Shown: in pieces, positions 17,736-25,190 of the stretch
How the letters are laid out: each line of letters begins with the position of its first letter
Numbering within the stretch: the first letter of the stretch is position 1
Assembly (NCBI GenBank): GCA_021324135.1
Contig: JAJPJO010000089.1
Location: forward strand, 1 to 39,942
DNA from: Pseudomonadota bacterium
Lineage (GTDB): Bacteria; Cyanobacteriota; Vampirovibrionia; Obscuribacterales; Obscuribacteraceae
Direction: 5' to 3'
DNA length: 39,942 nt
Notes under the pieces: generated by a model
Database searches by the model: none
What the model was told of the DNA's origin: nothing
The model's input: the letters and a program-made list of their open reading frames with translations, nothing else
Made by a program: the position numbers and the translations under genes

Positions 17736-17766
17736 GGGTGCTCATGCTCTTGAGCACCCTTATTTT
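17736..17766 (+). terminator. Rho-independent terminator after gnd
   Basis: A perfect 9-bp stem, GGGTGCTCA (17736-17744) and TGAGCACCC (17751-17759), closes a 6-nt loop and is followed by TTATTTT. It lies 36 bp after the gnd stop and marks the end of the zwf-opcA-pgl-gnd transcript. Confidence 0.9.
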
Positions 17767-17782
17767 GAAGCCCTTATGTTGA

Positions 17783-17800
17783 TATGACGCGATCGTCATA
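17783..17800. promoter_or_regulatory. Inverted repeat, possible operator
   Basis: TATGACG (17783-17789), CGAT, CGTCATA (17794-17800) form a perfect 7-bp inverted repeat. A second copy of the right half with flank, ATCGTCATAA, recurs about 110 bp downstream near 17900. It resembles a dimer-binding operator with an extra half-site. The rest of the 432-bp gap (17700-18131) shows no gene that I can support. Confidence 0.35.
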
Positions 17801-18131
17801 ACACCGCTTTCCTTCGGCTGACAAGCGGACCTCGAAAGCATTGGCAGAAGCCAGTCTCGGCAACCGACGAATATAAGTTTAAGTCAAGAGATTTGATCTA
17901 ATCGTCATAAGAACAGAAGGGATTTTGGCTGGTCTGCAAATGTGCACCCCCGGCCCGGTTTCCTGCCGCGGCGGTTTTTTTGAGACAAGCGGCGGACGAC
18001 CTCCCTCAGCACTTCATTGGCCGCATCATTTTTTCTGATCAGGCATCAATCTGCTCGAGGCTGCGTATTTTCCCCACTGACATTAAGGATGCCTGCATAT
18101 ATTATCGTGGCCTGCACCCACCCACTCGTAA

Positions 18132-18917
18132 ATGGTATCAATCATGGGATCAACATCTTCCGCTCCTATCTCGGAGACAACTGTCGCGCGCAATGAAGTG
18201 GTTTTGATGAATTTGCGCCAAGAGCCAATCAATTTACTTTTACAACAAGGTATCGAATCCACTTTTACAAGCAAAGCTCACAAGAATGGCGAATCCCTGA
18301 CCGTCGACACCTCAAGACAGGGCTCGAAAGCCAAGAGCGCCATGCGCATTGACGGTCAGGCAGACACGCAAGGTTGGGACTTGAGTGCAATGTTTTCTGA
18401 CACCGTAGCTAGTGCCAACTTGAAAGTGACGCATTTCGATGGAGGCAGCCCGCGAGTTGAGCAAGATCAGTTCAAGATGAGCGGCAATCCATCTGATTTC
18501 TGGTGGAATCGCCCGGACAAACTGAACCTGTCGATGACTCGAGTCGACGAGCACGGTAAGCAAATTCAGTATTACGAACCGGCGATTTCAGAACCGCAAA
18601 AGCAACTCGATCCAAACGGGCAACCAATCCGCATCGCCCGGCCGGCCGGCAGCGACGCAAACTGCTTTCGCGAAAATCCGGGGAATCCCGGCAATCATAG
18701 ATTGGAGGCCGACTTCATCATTCACGATCCCAAGCTTGGCGACATAGGCTATAACACTACTCGTGAGCTCAATCCCGCTGGTTGGGCTTATCGCAGTGTG
18801 GTTCGAGACATGAAGGGCAACGTGCTCGGCATCGTCTATCAAGATTTCAAAGTCGACGGTCACGGCGATATAACCGATGTGACGACAAGCGCACGTAAAC
18901 CTCGCCAACCGAAGTAA
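18132..18917 (+). CDS. Unrecognised soluble protein, 261 aa
   Basis: I do not recognise the family. There is no signal peptide or membrane helix. The first 45 residues are polar and Ser/Thr-rich. The remainder is rich in aromatic and charged residues with Asp-Gly turns, suggesting a beta-rich fold (MRIDGQADTQGWDLSAMF, NLKVTHFDGGSPRVEQDQ, LGDIGYNTTRELNPAGWAY, VLGIVYQDFKVDGHGDITD). The start is uncertain: neither the ATG at 18132 nor that at 18144 has a Shine-Dalgarno sequence. It stands alone, 430 bp from gnd, and is directly followed by the tandem repeat array. Confidence 0.55.
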   Translation: MVSIMGSTSSAPISETTVARNEVVLMNLRQEPINLLLQQGIESTFTSKAHKNGESLTVDTSRQGSKAKSAMRIDGQADTQGWDLSAMFSDTVASANLKVTHFDGGSPRVEQDQFKMSGNPSDFWWNRPDKLNLSMTRVDEHGKQIQYYEPAISEPQKQLDPNGQPIRIARPAGSDANCFRENPGNPGNHRLEADFIIHDPKLGDIGYNTTRELNPAGWAYRSVVRDMKGNVLGIVYQDFKVDGHGDITDVTTSARKPRQPK

Positions 18918-18927
18918 GCGCAAGTGC

Positions 18928-19091
18928 GCGCTGGATAAGCAACCGCAACACGCGCTGGATAAGTAACCGCAACGAGCGCTGATAAGCAACCGCAACACGC
19001 GCTGATAAGCAACCGCAACACGCACTGATAAGCAACTGCAACACGCGGTGATAAGCAACCGCAACACGCGCTGGATAAGTAACCGCAACAC
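18928..19091. repeat. Seven-unit tandem repeat, 23-24 bp per unit
   Basis: Seven adjacent copies of a unit with core GCTGATAAGCAACCGCAACA. Units begin at 18928, 18952, 18976, 18999, 19022, 19045 and 19068; units 1, 2 and 7 have an extra G (24 bp), the others are 23 bp. A degenerate eighth copy starts at 19092. There are no spacers, so it is not CRISPR. It begins right after the 261-aa gene, and its length is not a multiple of three, so it is probably non-coding. The spacing is like plasmid iterons, but no replication gene is near. Confidence 0.9.
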
Positions 19092-19148
19092 GCACTGGAA
19101 AGCGCGCTCGGCAAAGTCACCGCAAAGCGCTCGAAGCAATTCGGACCT

Positions 19149-19613
19149 TTAATTTCGTTCGCCGGACCAACTGCCGGTATAGTCGTCGTGGTTTTCGTTT
19201 GTATACTTGCCGGAGAAACTGCCTCCGTCTTCTGAGAAGGTAACTTCTAGAGTGCCCGTTCCGTATCTGTCTTTCCAGGAAAAATCTGTCCTGTCGCCCA
19301 CACTTTCCAATTCTCTCAAAACACCCGAGTAGATTCCGTCTTCAGCTTGAGACCTGTACGAACCAACGAATCGCCCTTCTTTTGTACGCCACAGCTTTGT
19401 GTTCACCCAGGTATGCTGACCGCTGCCGCTGTATCTAATCGTCCCCGAGTAAAGCAGTTCATTATGCACCTCATTCTGCACCGTATTGTGCACCTCATTC
19501 TGGTGCGTTCCTTTATCTGATGAGTGCCGACAGAAAAATGGCGCTGCAACAAATGCGAACAACGCCACCAGCGTTGCAATTTTCCAAAGTTTCGGCGTCG
19601 ACGACTTGACCAT
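19149..19613 (-). CDS. Small exported protein of unknown function
   Basis: 154 residues. A basic N-terminus and a hydrophobic helix (KIATLVALFAFVAAPFFC) make a signal peptide or anchor; the Cys does not fit a lipobox well. A short duplicated stretch follows (QNEVHN twice), and then a beta-rich C-terminal domain with Gly-Ser-Tyr pairs (GTIRYSGSGQHTW, GRFVGSYRSQ, GTGTLEVTFSEDGGSFSGKY, YTGSWSGE), reminiscent of small surface beta-sandwich repeats. GAGG lies too close to the ATG to be an ideal ribosome site. It lies between two repeat-rich intergenic regions and points toward the tandem array. Confidence 0.55.
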   Translation of the reverse strand: MVKSSTPKLWKIATLVALFAFVAAPFFCRHSSDKGTHQNEVHNTVQNEVHNELLYSGTIRYSGSGQHTWVNTKLWRTKEGRFVGSYRSQAEDGIYSGVLRELESVGDRTDFSWKDRYGTGTLEVTFSEDGGSFSGKYTNENHDDYTGSWSGERN

Positions 19614-20083
19614 ACCTCAATCTAGCATGCCGCTAGCGCAGTCGCCGCAGGTGGTTTTGGTTGTCATCCGTTTCTACATATGGCACTGCACGACTCTTTT
19701 TTTGGACTTACATGTATTGGGACTTACATGACCACTTCTTGCTCAAAAAGTGACGTGCGTGTCTTTTTTCTGGGAGAAATTCCAGCGATGTAAAGAGTAA
19801 AAGTGCCGTGCATGACCACTTTCACGCCAAAAAGTGCCATGCGTGTCATCTCGTTCTTGGTCAGCTCGAGTTTGATGATTGAGGTCGATGAGCAGACCCG
19901 CGCAGAGAGGTTGTGGAGATGATGGGCTGCCGGGGCTTGCTTCGGGTAATCAATTCTTGAACTTGATCAGGATCTGATCAGGCGCTTTCGATATCTTGGG
20001 ATTTGAAAAGCCCGCTCGGCCTCAGCTGTGGCAGAGTTTAAAAACAAGGTTCGGCGCCCGCGTTTCTATATAAGGAATAAACA
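19614..20083. other. Repeat-bearing intergenic region
   Basis: 470 bp with no supported gene. It holds the duplicated 37-bp element listed separately, a direct repeat of GGACTTACATG around 19704-19730, and several TGCCRTGC-like words. The last 60 bp, A/T-rich with AAGGA before the ATG at 20084, probably contain the start signals of the next gene. Confidence 0.5.
19727..19847. repeat. Two copies of a 37-bp hairpin-forming element
   Basis: Copies at 19727-19763 and 19811-19847 are identical at about 29 of 37 positions. Each starts CATGACCACTT and ends in AAAAAGTG, two variable bases, and GCGTGTC. Within each, CCACTT can pair with AAGTG to form a hairpin. An additional AAAAGTGCCGTGCATGACC copy spans 19799-19817. 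They resemble REP-type or miniature mobile palindromes. Confidence 0.6.
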
Positions 20084-21865
20084 ATGACTAGCGATGTTAA
20101 CCAGAGCGTTTATTCTGATGTGGGGCGGCTTGTGGCGGCACCGACGCCCAGCCTCGACTTCTTCCGCATCGCGACGGAGGCGGGACTGTTCGCGGCCAGG
20201 AACCGCAATCTTCTCAGCGGCGATCAGTCGAGTGGGACAGCTCGACCAGCCGATACGAACAGCCCTTTCGGGCAGTTCAATGCCCAGGGAAATCCCACCG
20301 ACATTGTCGATCGCGACAATCGCTACCATACACAACTTGGCTGGCAGCCTGTCGACAGCAACAATCCCAACTCGCCGCAGGAAGTAGCCTCGATTTCCGA
20401 TTGGCGATATCAGGGCTCCTGGACAAGGCAACGTGATGCGAGCGGCCGGCTGAGCGACATGTGGCATGGACCAAACGGGCAGCAATGGCGCGGCGCAATC
20501 AGTGTTTTGCCGGACGGAACCATTCGCGAAACGCACCATTCCGCCAACGGCACCACGCTTGATACCAGGACCTATAACCCGAACACGGGCACGGTGATTC
20601 GTCAGGACGCTGCCGGGCAGGTAAGCGTTGTCGCTTTTCCGGGCAATCAAGTCTGGACATTCGAGCGCAATGCACAAGGCGCTGTGACTGCTCGCCTGAA
20701 CGATCAGGTTATGCCCGGGAACTATCAGTTCAGTCCTCAGGGTTTCACCCGCACCAATCCTGATGGCACCGTGGAGCAATGGAATTATGACGGGACGCGG
20801 ACGACACGCCGCCGCGATGGCCAGGGGAATCAAGTCATTGAAACAACCAGGCCCAATGGCACCCAGGAAACTCAGTTCCCAAACGCTCAAGCTCAGGACG
20901 CGCCGAGACGGCGCACGAATTTCCCCGCCAATGATGCGCAAGGAAGAGTTTCTCAAACTGTTTTGGTGAATGGTGATGTTGTTACGGAGTTTCGCGACGG
21001 CAGGCGGGAAACTGAATTTCGCAGCCCTCGCAGCGACGGAATGAGAAGGGAAACAACTTATCCGGCCAATGATGCCCAGAAGCGGGCCCGATTGCAGGTA
21101 TTTGCTAATGGAACTGAGGTGACTACTTATCAAAATCGCCAGGACGGACTGACCGTTCAAACAAGATATCCTGCCAATGATGCCGAACACCGCACTGTTA
21201 GCCGGAGCTATTCGGATGGTCATAAGGAAACCGAATATAACGGGCGTGCCGATGGATTGCGGAGCGAGACCATCTTCGGCCCAGGCGACGCTCAACATCG
21301 AAGCCGGTTGCAAACCTACAGCGACGGACGAACCGTCACCACATATAGTGGCAGGACAGATGGCATGGTTTCGGAAACTTCATTTGCGGCCAACGATCAA
21401 CAACGAAGAACCTCCAGCCAGACTTTCGCTGACGGACGGGTTGTCACCCGGTTGCAGAACGGCACCGTTGAAACAAGAAGAGCGGACGGCACGATCGTGC
21501 GCGAGTACAACGATGCTCACTTCGGGCGCGTGACCCGCACCACTCATCCCTCAGGCAGTGCGAACGAATACACGGTTCAATTCAACGGCAACACGGTGAC
21601 CGTCAGACGAGATGGGACGGCGGTCTGGGAATCGGCACAGGGACGGCGTACAGGCCGGGTGCAAATGGGCGCCGACGGCTGGCCGTATTTCCACGAGCAA
21701 CCACGATCGCAACCACCACGACGAGAGCAAGTGAGACCGCCAGGTCCGGTCATGCAGTGGCGCCCGCAACAAGGCTGGCAACCATATCAAGGATGGCAAC
21801 AGCACCCGGGATGGCGACCGCCTGTGCGGCGACCGGCAGGACCAGGCAGCGCCTGCCGGACATGA
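20084..21865 (+). CDS. Large repeat protein with 36-residue units (Rhs/YD-like)
   Basis: 593 residues, no signal peptide and no membrane helix. Residues about 276-470 contain five repeats built around PANDAQ-x-R, at residues 281, 327, 363, 399 and 435; the last four are exactly 36 apart. Each unit has a DG turn, a V-T-x-Y/F strand and a closing DG-(M/L)-x-x-E-T. The upstream region has looser YD-type strands (DGTVEQWNYDGTRTTRR). This recalls Rhs/YD-repeat beta shells but lacks their core and toxin domains. The C-terminus is Pro/Gly/Trp/Gln-rich (QGWQPYQGWQQHPGW), like a surface or matrix-binding tail. AAGGA lies before the ATG. The function is unknown. Confidence 0.7.
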   Translation: MTSDVNQSVYSDVGRLVAAPTPSLDFFRIATEAGLFAARNRNLLSGDQSSGTARPADTNSPFGQFNAQGNPTDIVDRDNRYHTQLGWQPVDSNNPNSPQEVASISDWRYQGSWTRQRDASGRLSDMWHGPNGQQWRGAISVLPDGTIRETHHSANGTTLDTRTYNPNTGTVIRQDAAGQVSVVAFPGNQVWTFERNAQGAVTARLNDQVMPGNYQFSPQGFTRTNPDGTVEQWNYDGTRTTRRRDGQGNQVIETTRPNGTQETQFPNAQAQDAPRRRTNFPANDAQGRVSQTVLVNGDVVTEFRDGRRETEFRSPRSDGMRRETTYPANDAQKRARLQVFANGTEVTTYQNRQDGLTVQTRYPANDAEHRTVSRSYSDGHKETEYNGRADGLRSETIFGPGDAQHRSRLQTYSDGRTVTTYSGRTDGMVSETSFAANDQQRRTSSQTFADGRVVTRLQNGTVETRRADGTIVREYNDAHFGRVTRTTHPSGSANEYTVQFNGNTVTVRRDGTAVWESAQGRRTGRVQMGADGWPYFHEQPRSQPPRREQVRPPGPVMQWRPQQGWQPYQGWQQHPGWRPPVRRPAGPGSACRT

Positions 21866-21895
21866 CGCTGATCAATTTCGCCACGGGTTGGCGAG

Positions 21896-22654
21896 TCATT
21901 TTTTCTTCGAGCTCAAGAGTTCCACGTAAATGTCTTTGAACGACTGATCGTCATACTTGTCGTGGTGGCGCACCCATTCCATTCCATAGACCAGACCCGC
22001 TTCGTCGCGCCCTTTAGGAACAATATCGAGCAAACGATAGACACTCATGAAGTCTTCCAGAGCTCGAGCGTAGCATGAATAAGTGTGATAGATCGCTCCA
22101 TCATCATCCTTGTAAAACACACTCATGCCCGGGCCTTCGGTGGAAGGAAAACCAGGCATGGTGCGGTAGTTGTAATAGACCTCCTTCTGCTCGCGCACGT
22201 CGCCCGGGAAATAAACGTCGAAGTCGGAATTGAAATCGGTATCGAGTGAAGAGAACCATTTGAATCTCCAACCCATACGCTTTCTGAATTTCTCCAGTTT
22301 TTCGATTGGCGCGCGCGAGATCGTCACCATGCTCGTGTCCCGATGCTGCAGGTGGACGATGAGGGGCTCATAGTGATCGGCAATCAGCGAACATGACTTA
22401 CAGCCTTCATCCCAGTCCGGCTGGAACATGAAGTGATAAACGATGAGCTGATGTCTGCCATCGAATAGATCGCAGAGAGAAACTTTGGAACCGGGCCCTT
22501 CAAAAATATATTCCTTATCAATTTTGACCCATGGAAGCTGCATACGCTCATCGGCAACTTGCGCACGCAGGCGAGTCAACTCCTTCTCCTTGATGAGCAA
22601 CTGCTTGCGCTCCGCAAGCCACTGATCTCGAGAGACGACTTTGTGGTTCGGCAT
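21896..22654 (-). CDS. DUF899 family thioredoxin-like protein
   Basis: 252 residues. DUF899 proteins have a thioredoxin fold, and the redox-like motif here is GCKSCS with Cys85 and Cys88, after the strand YHFMFQPDWDEG. Other family stretches are ERKQLLIKEKELTRLR at the N-terminus, a YFPGDVREQKEVYYNYR-like segment, and the C-terminal EWVRHHDKY. The biochemical role of the family is not established. The ATG has GAGG about 7 nt upstream. It is divergent from recO (130 bp apart) and converges with the repeat protein, 30 bp away. Confidence 0.88.
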   Translation of the reverse strand: MPNHKVVSRDQWLAERKQLLIKEKELTRLRAQVADERMQLPWVKIDKEYIFEGPGSKVSLCDLFDGRHQLIVYHFMFQPDWDEGCKSCSLIADHYEPLIVHLQHRDTSMVTISRAPIEKLEKFRKRMGWRFKWFSSLDTDFNSDFDVYFPGDVREQKEVYYNYRTMPGFPSTEGPGMSVFYKDDDGAIYHTYSCYARALEDFMSVYRLLDIVPKGRDEAGLVYGMEWVRHHDKYDDQSFKDIYVELLSSKKK

Positions 22655-22784
22655 TCAATATCCTCGCGATAAACAAATAAAGGATAAAGGTTACACGACA
22701 CATATAGGCTCTGCAATCGGATCGCGAAAGTTTCAAGGAACCTGGAGATTTGATAAACTGCCATTGTCATTAGAGCCCGTCTTA

Positions 22785-23735
22785 ATGCCAACTTTCGCCC
22801 TCACGGCTATCAACATCGGTGGCTTCCCTCTTGGAGAAGCGGACAAAGTCGTATACCTTTTTTCATCCGAGCGCGGCTTGAGCCGGGCGGTGGCAAAGGG
22901 GGCACGCAAACCCGGAACGAAGATGTCCGGCAAATCGGAGGCTCTTTGCGCCAATCGTTTGTTATTGGCGAAAGGCAAGTCCTTCGACATAATCACTCAG
23001 GCCGAGTCGATTAATACATTCAGCAAACTGCGCACTGACCTGGTCAGGCTGACGTACGGACTCTACTATGCCGAATTGACCCAGGCGCTGGCTCAGGGAC
23101 TGGAACTGGAAAGCGAGGAGTATTACCAACTGCTGTATTCCGCTCTGGAGGCGCAAGAACAACAAGTGGCCGATGCGCGCCTGTTGTGCATCGAGTTTGA
23201 ATTGCGTTTGCTCCGCATGTTGGGCCTGAGCCCGGAGTTCAGGGTTTGCGTTAAGTGCAGACGAGCACTGACGGAAAATAACGTGGCCATATTTTTGTCC
23301 GAGATGGGGGGCGTCGGCTGCACATACTGCGCTCATGCAACCGACAGCCGCGGGCGCGCAAACAAAGTGGCTGAGTCAGGCGCCGCCGGAGAAAGTTACA
23401 GATCGAGCAAGAACGAGGGCGCCGATATATCCGATCGTTATCCTTCGTATGAGTCAAGGCGTGACTCGAGCGGCTATATTGATAGTCATGGCGAATATGA
23501 AGAACGCGGTACATTCCTTACGCCCCTGGTCTGGAAGATGCTCGTTGCATGCGATGCCTCATCGGAAAACACGATCTCCGGCTCGCACGGCGTAACCTCG
23601 ATTCGGCGCCGTGAGTTTAGCGAGGCCCAGACTCTTGCACTTGAGGCCGGAAGACGCTTGCTCCAACGCTATCTGGAAGACCGAGCCGGCAAACGAATGA
23701 AAGCGCTCGACCTGCTTCAACAAATTTCGCAATGA
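22785..23735 (+). CDS. recO: DNA repair protein RecO
   Basis: RecO anneals ssDNA and loads RecA with RecR in the RecFOR gap-repair pathway. I choose ATG at 22785 because MPTFALTAINIGGFPLGEADKV matches the family N-terminal OB-fold start; the longer frame from 22641 adds 48 residues with no similarity. The 316-residue product has VAKGARKPGTK in the OB domain, a helical middle, and a zinc site CVKC (Cys155, Cys158) and CTYC (Cys179, Cys182). After the zinc site there is a charged Ser/Arg/Glu-rich insert of about 60 residues (185-245), which makes the protein longer than the usual 240-260 residues. Confidence 0.92.
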   Translation: MPTFALTAINIGGFPLGEADKVVYLFSSERGLSRAVAKGARKPGTKMSGKSEALCANRLLLAKGKSFDIITQAESINTFSKLRTDLVRLTYGLYYAELTQALAQGLELESEEYYQLLYSALEAQEQQVADARLLCIEFELRLLRMLGLSPEFRVCVKCRRALTENNVAIFLSEMGGVGCTYCAHATDSRGRANKVAESGAAGESYRSSKNEGADISDRYPSYESRRDSSGYIDSHGEYEERGTFLTPLVWKMLVACDASSENTISGSHGVTSIRRREFSEAQTLALEAGRRLLQRYLEDRAGKRMKALDLLQQISQ

Positions 23736-23933
23736 CTGACTGCGGTCTAACAATTTCAGACAAACCATCCGATGCACGGACGAGGCGCTGCCTACGAGAA
23801 CCCAGGCAAGGCGAGCAGTGAATATGAGATAGTTTCAATCTCGGCGATCGCAATCAGCTGTTGCTCAAGGTCATTAAGATGGTGAAAAACGGCTAAAATA
23901 GCCATTACAAAAGCGGTGACAGGGAGGTGAGCT

Positions 23934-25190
23934 GTGGGCGTTCTCAAGGATAGTGATCCGGAAGTATATAAAGCGATTGCCAGCGAGCTCGAGCGTCAGC
24001 AGAATTGCATCGAGCTTATCGCCAGCGAAAACTTCGTCAGCGAAGCAGTGCTTGAGGCGCAAGGCTCGGTCCTCACGAACAAGTATGCTGAGGGTCTGCC
24101 CCACAAGCGCTACTATGGCGGCTGTGAATTTGTCGACAGCGCCGAAGAAATTGCCATCGATCGCATCAAGCGGCTCTTCAAGGCCCCCCATGCCAACGTG
24201 CAACCGCACAGCGGCGCCCAGGCGAACATGGCGGTGCAATTCGCCATGCTCGAGCCCGGCGATACAATCCTGGGAATGGCGCTCGATCAGGGCGGTCACT
24301 TGACGCATGGCTCACCGGTGAACATGTCGGGCAAATGGTTCAAGTCCGAGTTCTACGGCATAAATCCTGATACAGGACGGATCGACTACGACCACGTTCT
24401 TGCCCGCGCCCGGGAAGTGAAACCGAAGCTCATCATATGTGGTGCCTCGAACTATTCGCGCATTATCGATTTCGAGCGCTTCAGAAAGATTGCCGATCAA
24501 GTCGAGGCTTATTTGCTTGCCGATATTGCTCATATTGCCGGGCTCGTCGTCGCCGGCTTGCACCCCAGTCCCTTTCCACATGCGCAATTTGTCACGACCA
24601 CTACCCATAAAACATTGCGCGGTCCGCGCGGCGGCGTGGTCATGTGCCAGGAAGAGTATGCCAAAGCGATTGATAAGGCGGTTTTCCCCGGCATCCAGGG
24701 CGGACCCTTGATGCATGTCATCGCCGCTAAGGCTGTGGCGTTTGGCGAGGCTCTCAAGCCGGAGTTCATCGAGTATCAAAAACGAATCGTCGCCAATGCT
24801 AAGGCCCTGGCGGAAACGATTATCGACAACGGGCTTGCCATCGTATCTGGTGGCACGGACAATCATTTGATGACCGTTGACTTGCGTCCGATCAAAATGA
24901 CGGGCAAGAAGGCATCGAGCGTTCTGGAGGAAGTGCGCATCACGGTCAACAAGAATGCCGTGCCCAACGATCCGGAGAAGCCTATGGTGACAAGCGGCAT
25001 CAGGGTAGGAACGCCGGCTGTCACCACCCGCGGTATGAATGTGCCCGAGATGAAACTGATTGGCACGTTGATTGCCGATGTGCTCAAGGATCCGGATAAT
25101 GATGCGACTAAGAATAAGGCAAGGGAGAAGGTAAGCGAGCTTTGCGATCGCTTCCCTCTCTACAAGGAGCGGCTTGCAGGAGTTAGGTGA
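23934..25190 (+). CDS. glyA: Serine hydroxymethyltransferase
   Basis: PLP enzyme that converts serine and tetrahydrofolate to glycine and methylene-tetrahydrofolate, the main one-carbon source. 418 residues, full length. The start is GTG at 23934, supported by GGGAGGTGA just upstream and by family similarity from residue 5. Motifs include [48 protein letters not shown], the [10 protein letters not shown] cofactor Asp, and [14 protein letters not shown] with PLP-binding Lys226. The next gene starts with no gap after the stop codon, so glyA heads, or is linked to, the envelope-glycan operon downstream. Confidence 0.98.
   Translation: MGVLKDSDPEVYKAIASELERQQNCIELIASENFVSEAVLEAQGSVLTNKYAEGLPHKRYYGGCEFVDSAEEIAIDRIKRLFKAPHANVQPHSGAQANMAVQFAMLEPGDTILGMALDQGGHLTHGSPVNMSGKWFKSEFYGINPDTGRIDYDHVLARAREVKPKLIICGASNYSRIIDFERFRKIADQVEAYLLADIAHIAGLVVAGLHPSPFPHAQFVTTTTHKTLRGPRGGVVMCQEEYAKAIDKAVFPGIQGGPLMHVIAAKAVAFGEALKPEFIEYQKRIVANAKALAETIIDNGLAIVSGGTDNHLMTVDLRPIKMTGKKASSVLEEVRITVNKNAVPNDPEKPMVTSGIRVGTPAVTTRGMNVPEMKLIGTLIADVLKDPDNDATKNKAREKVSELCDRFPLYKERLAGVR

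Noticed and set aside
18928..19091. CRISPR array
   Set aside because: Repeats are directly adjacent with no unique spacers and no cas genes are in the window.
18588..19139. Minus-strand frame of 183 codons (and two shorter ones) with repeated Cys/Leu-rich units
   Set aside because: It is produced by reading through the 23-24 bp tandem repeats and runs antisense into the 261-aa gene; composition is repetitive and no start signal is present.
20066..21313. Minus-strand frame of 415 codons opposite the PANDAQ-repeat gene
   Set aside because: The plus-strand product shows regular 36-residue protein repeats and a ribosome site; the antisense frame has no domain pattern.
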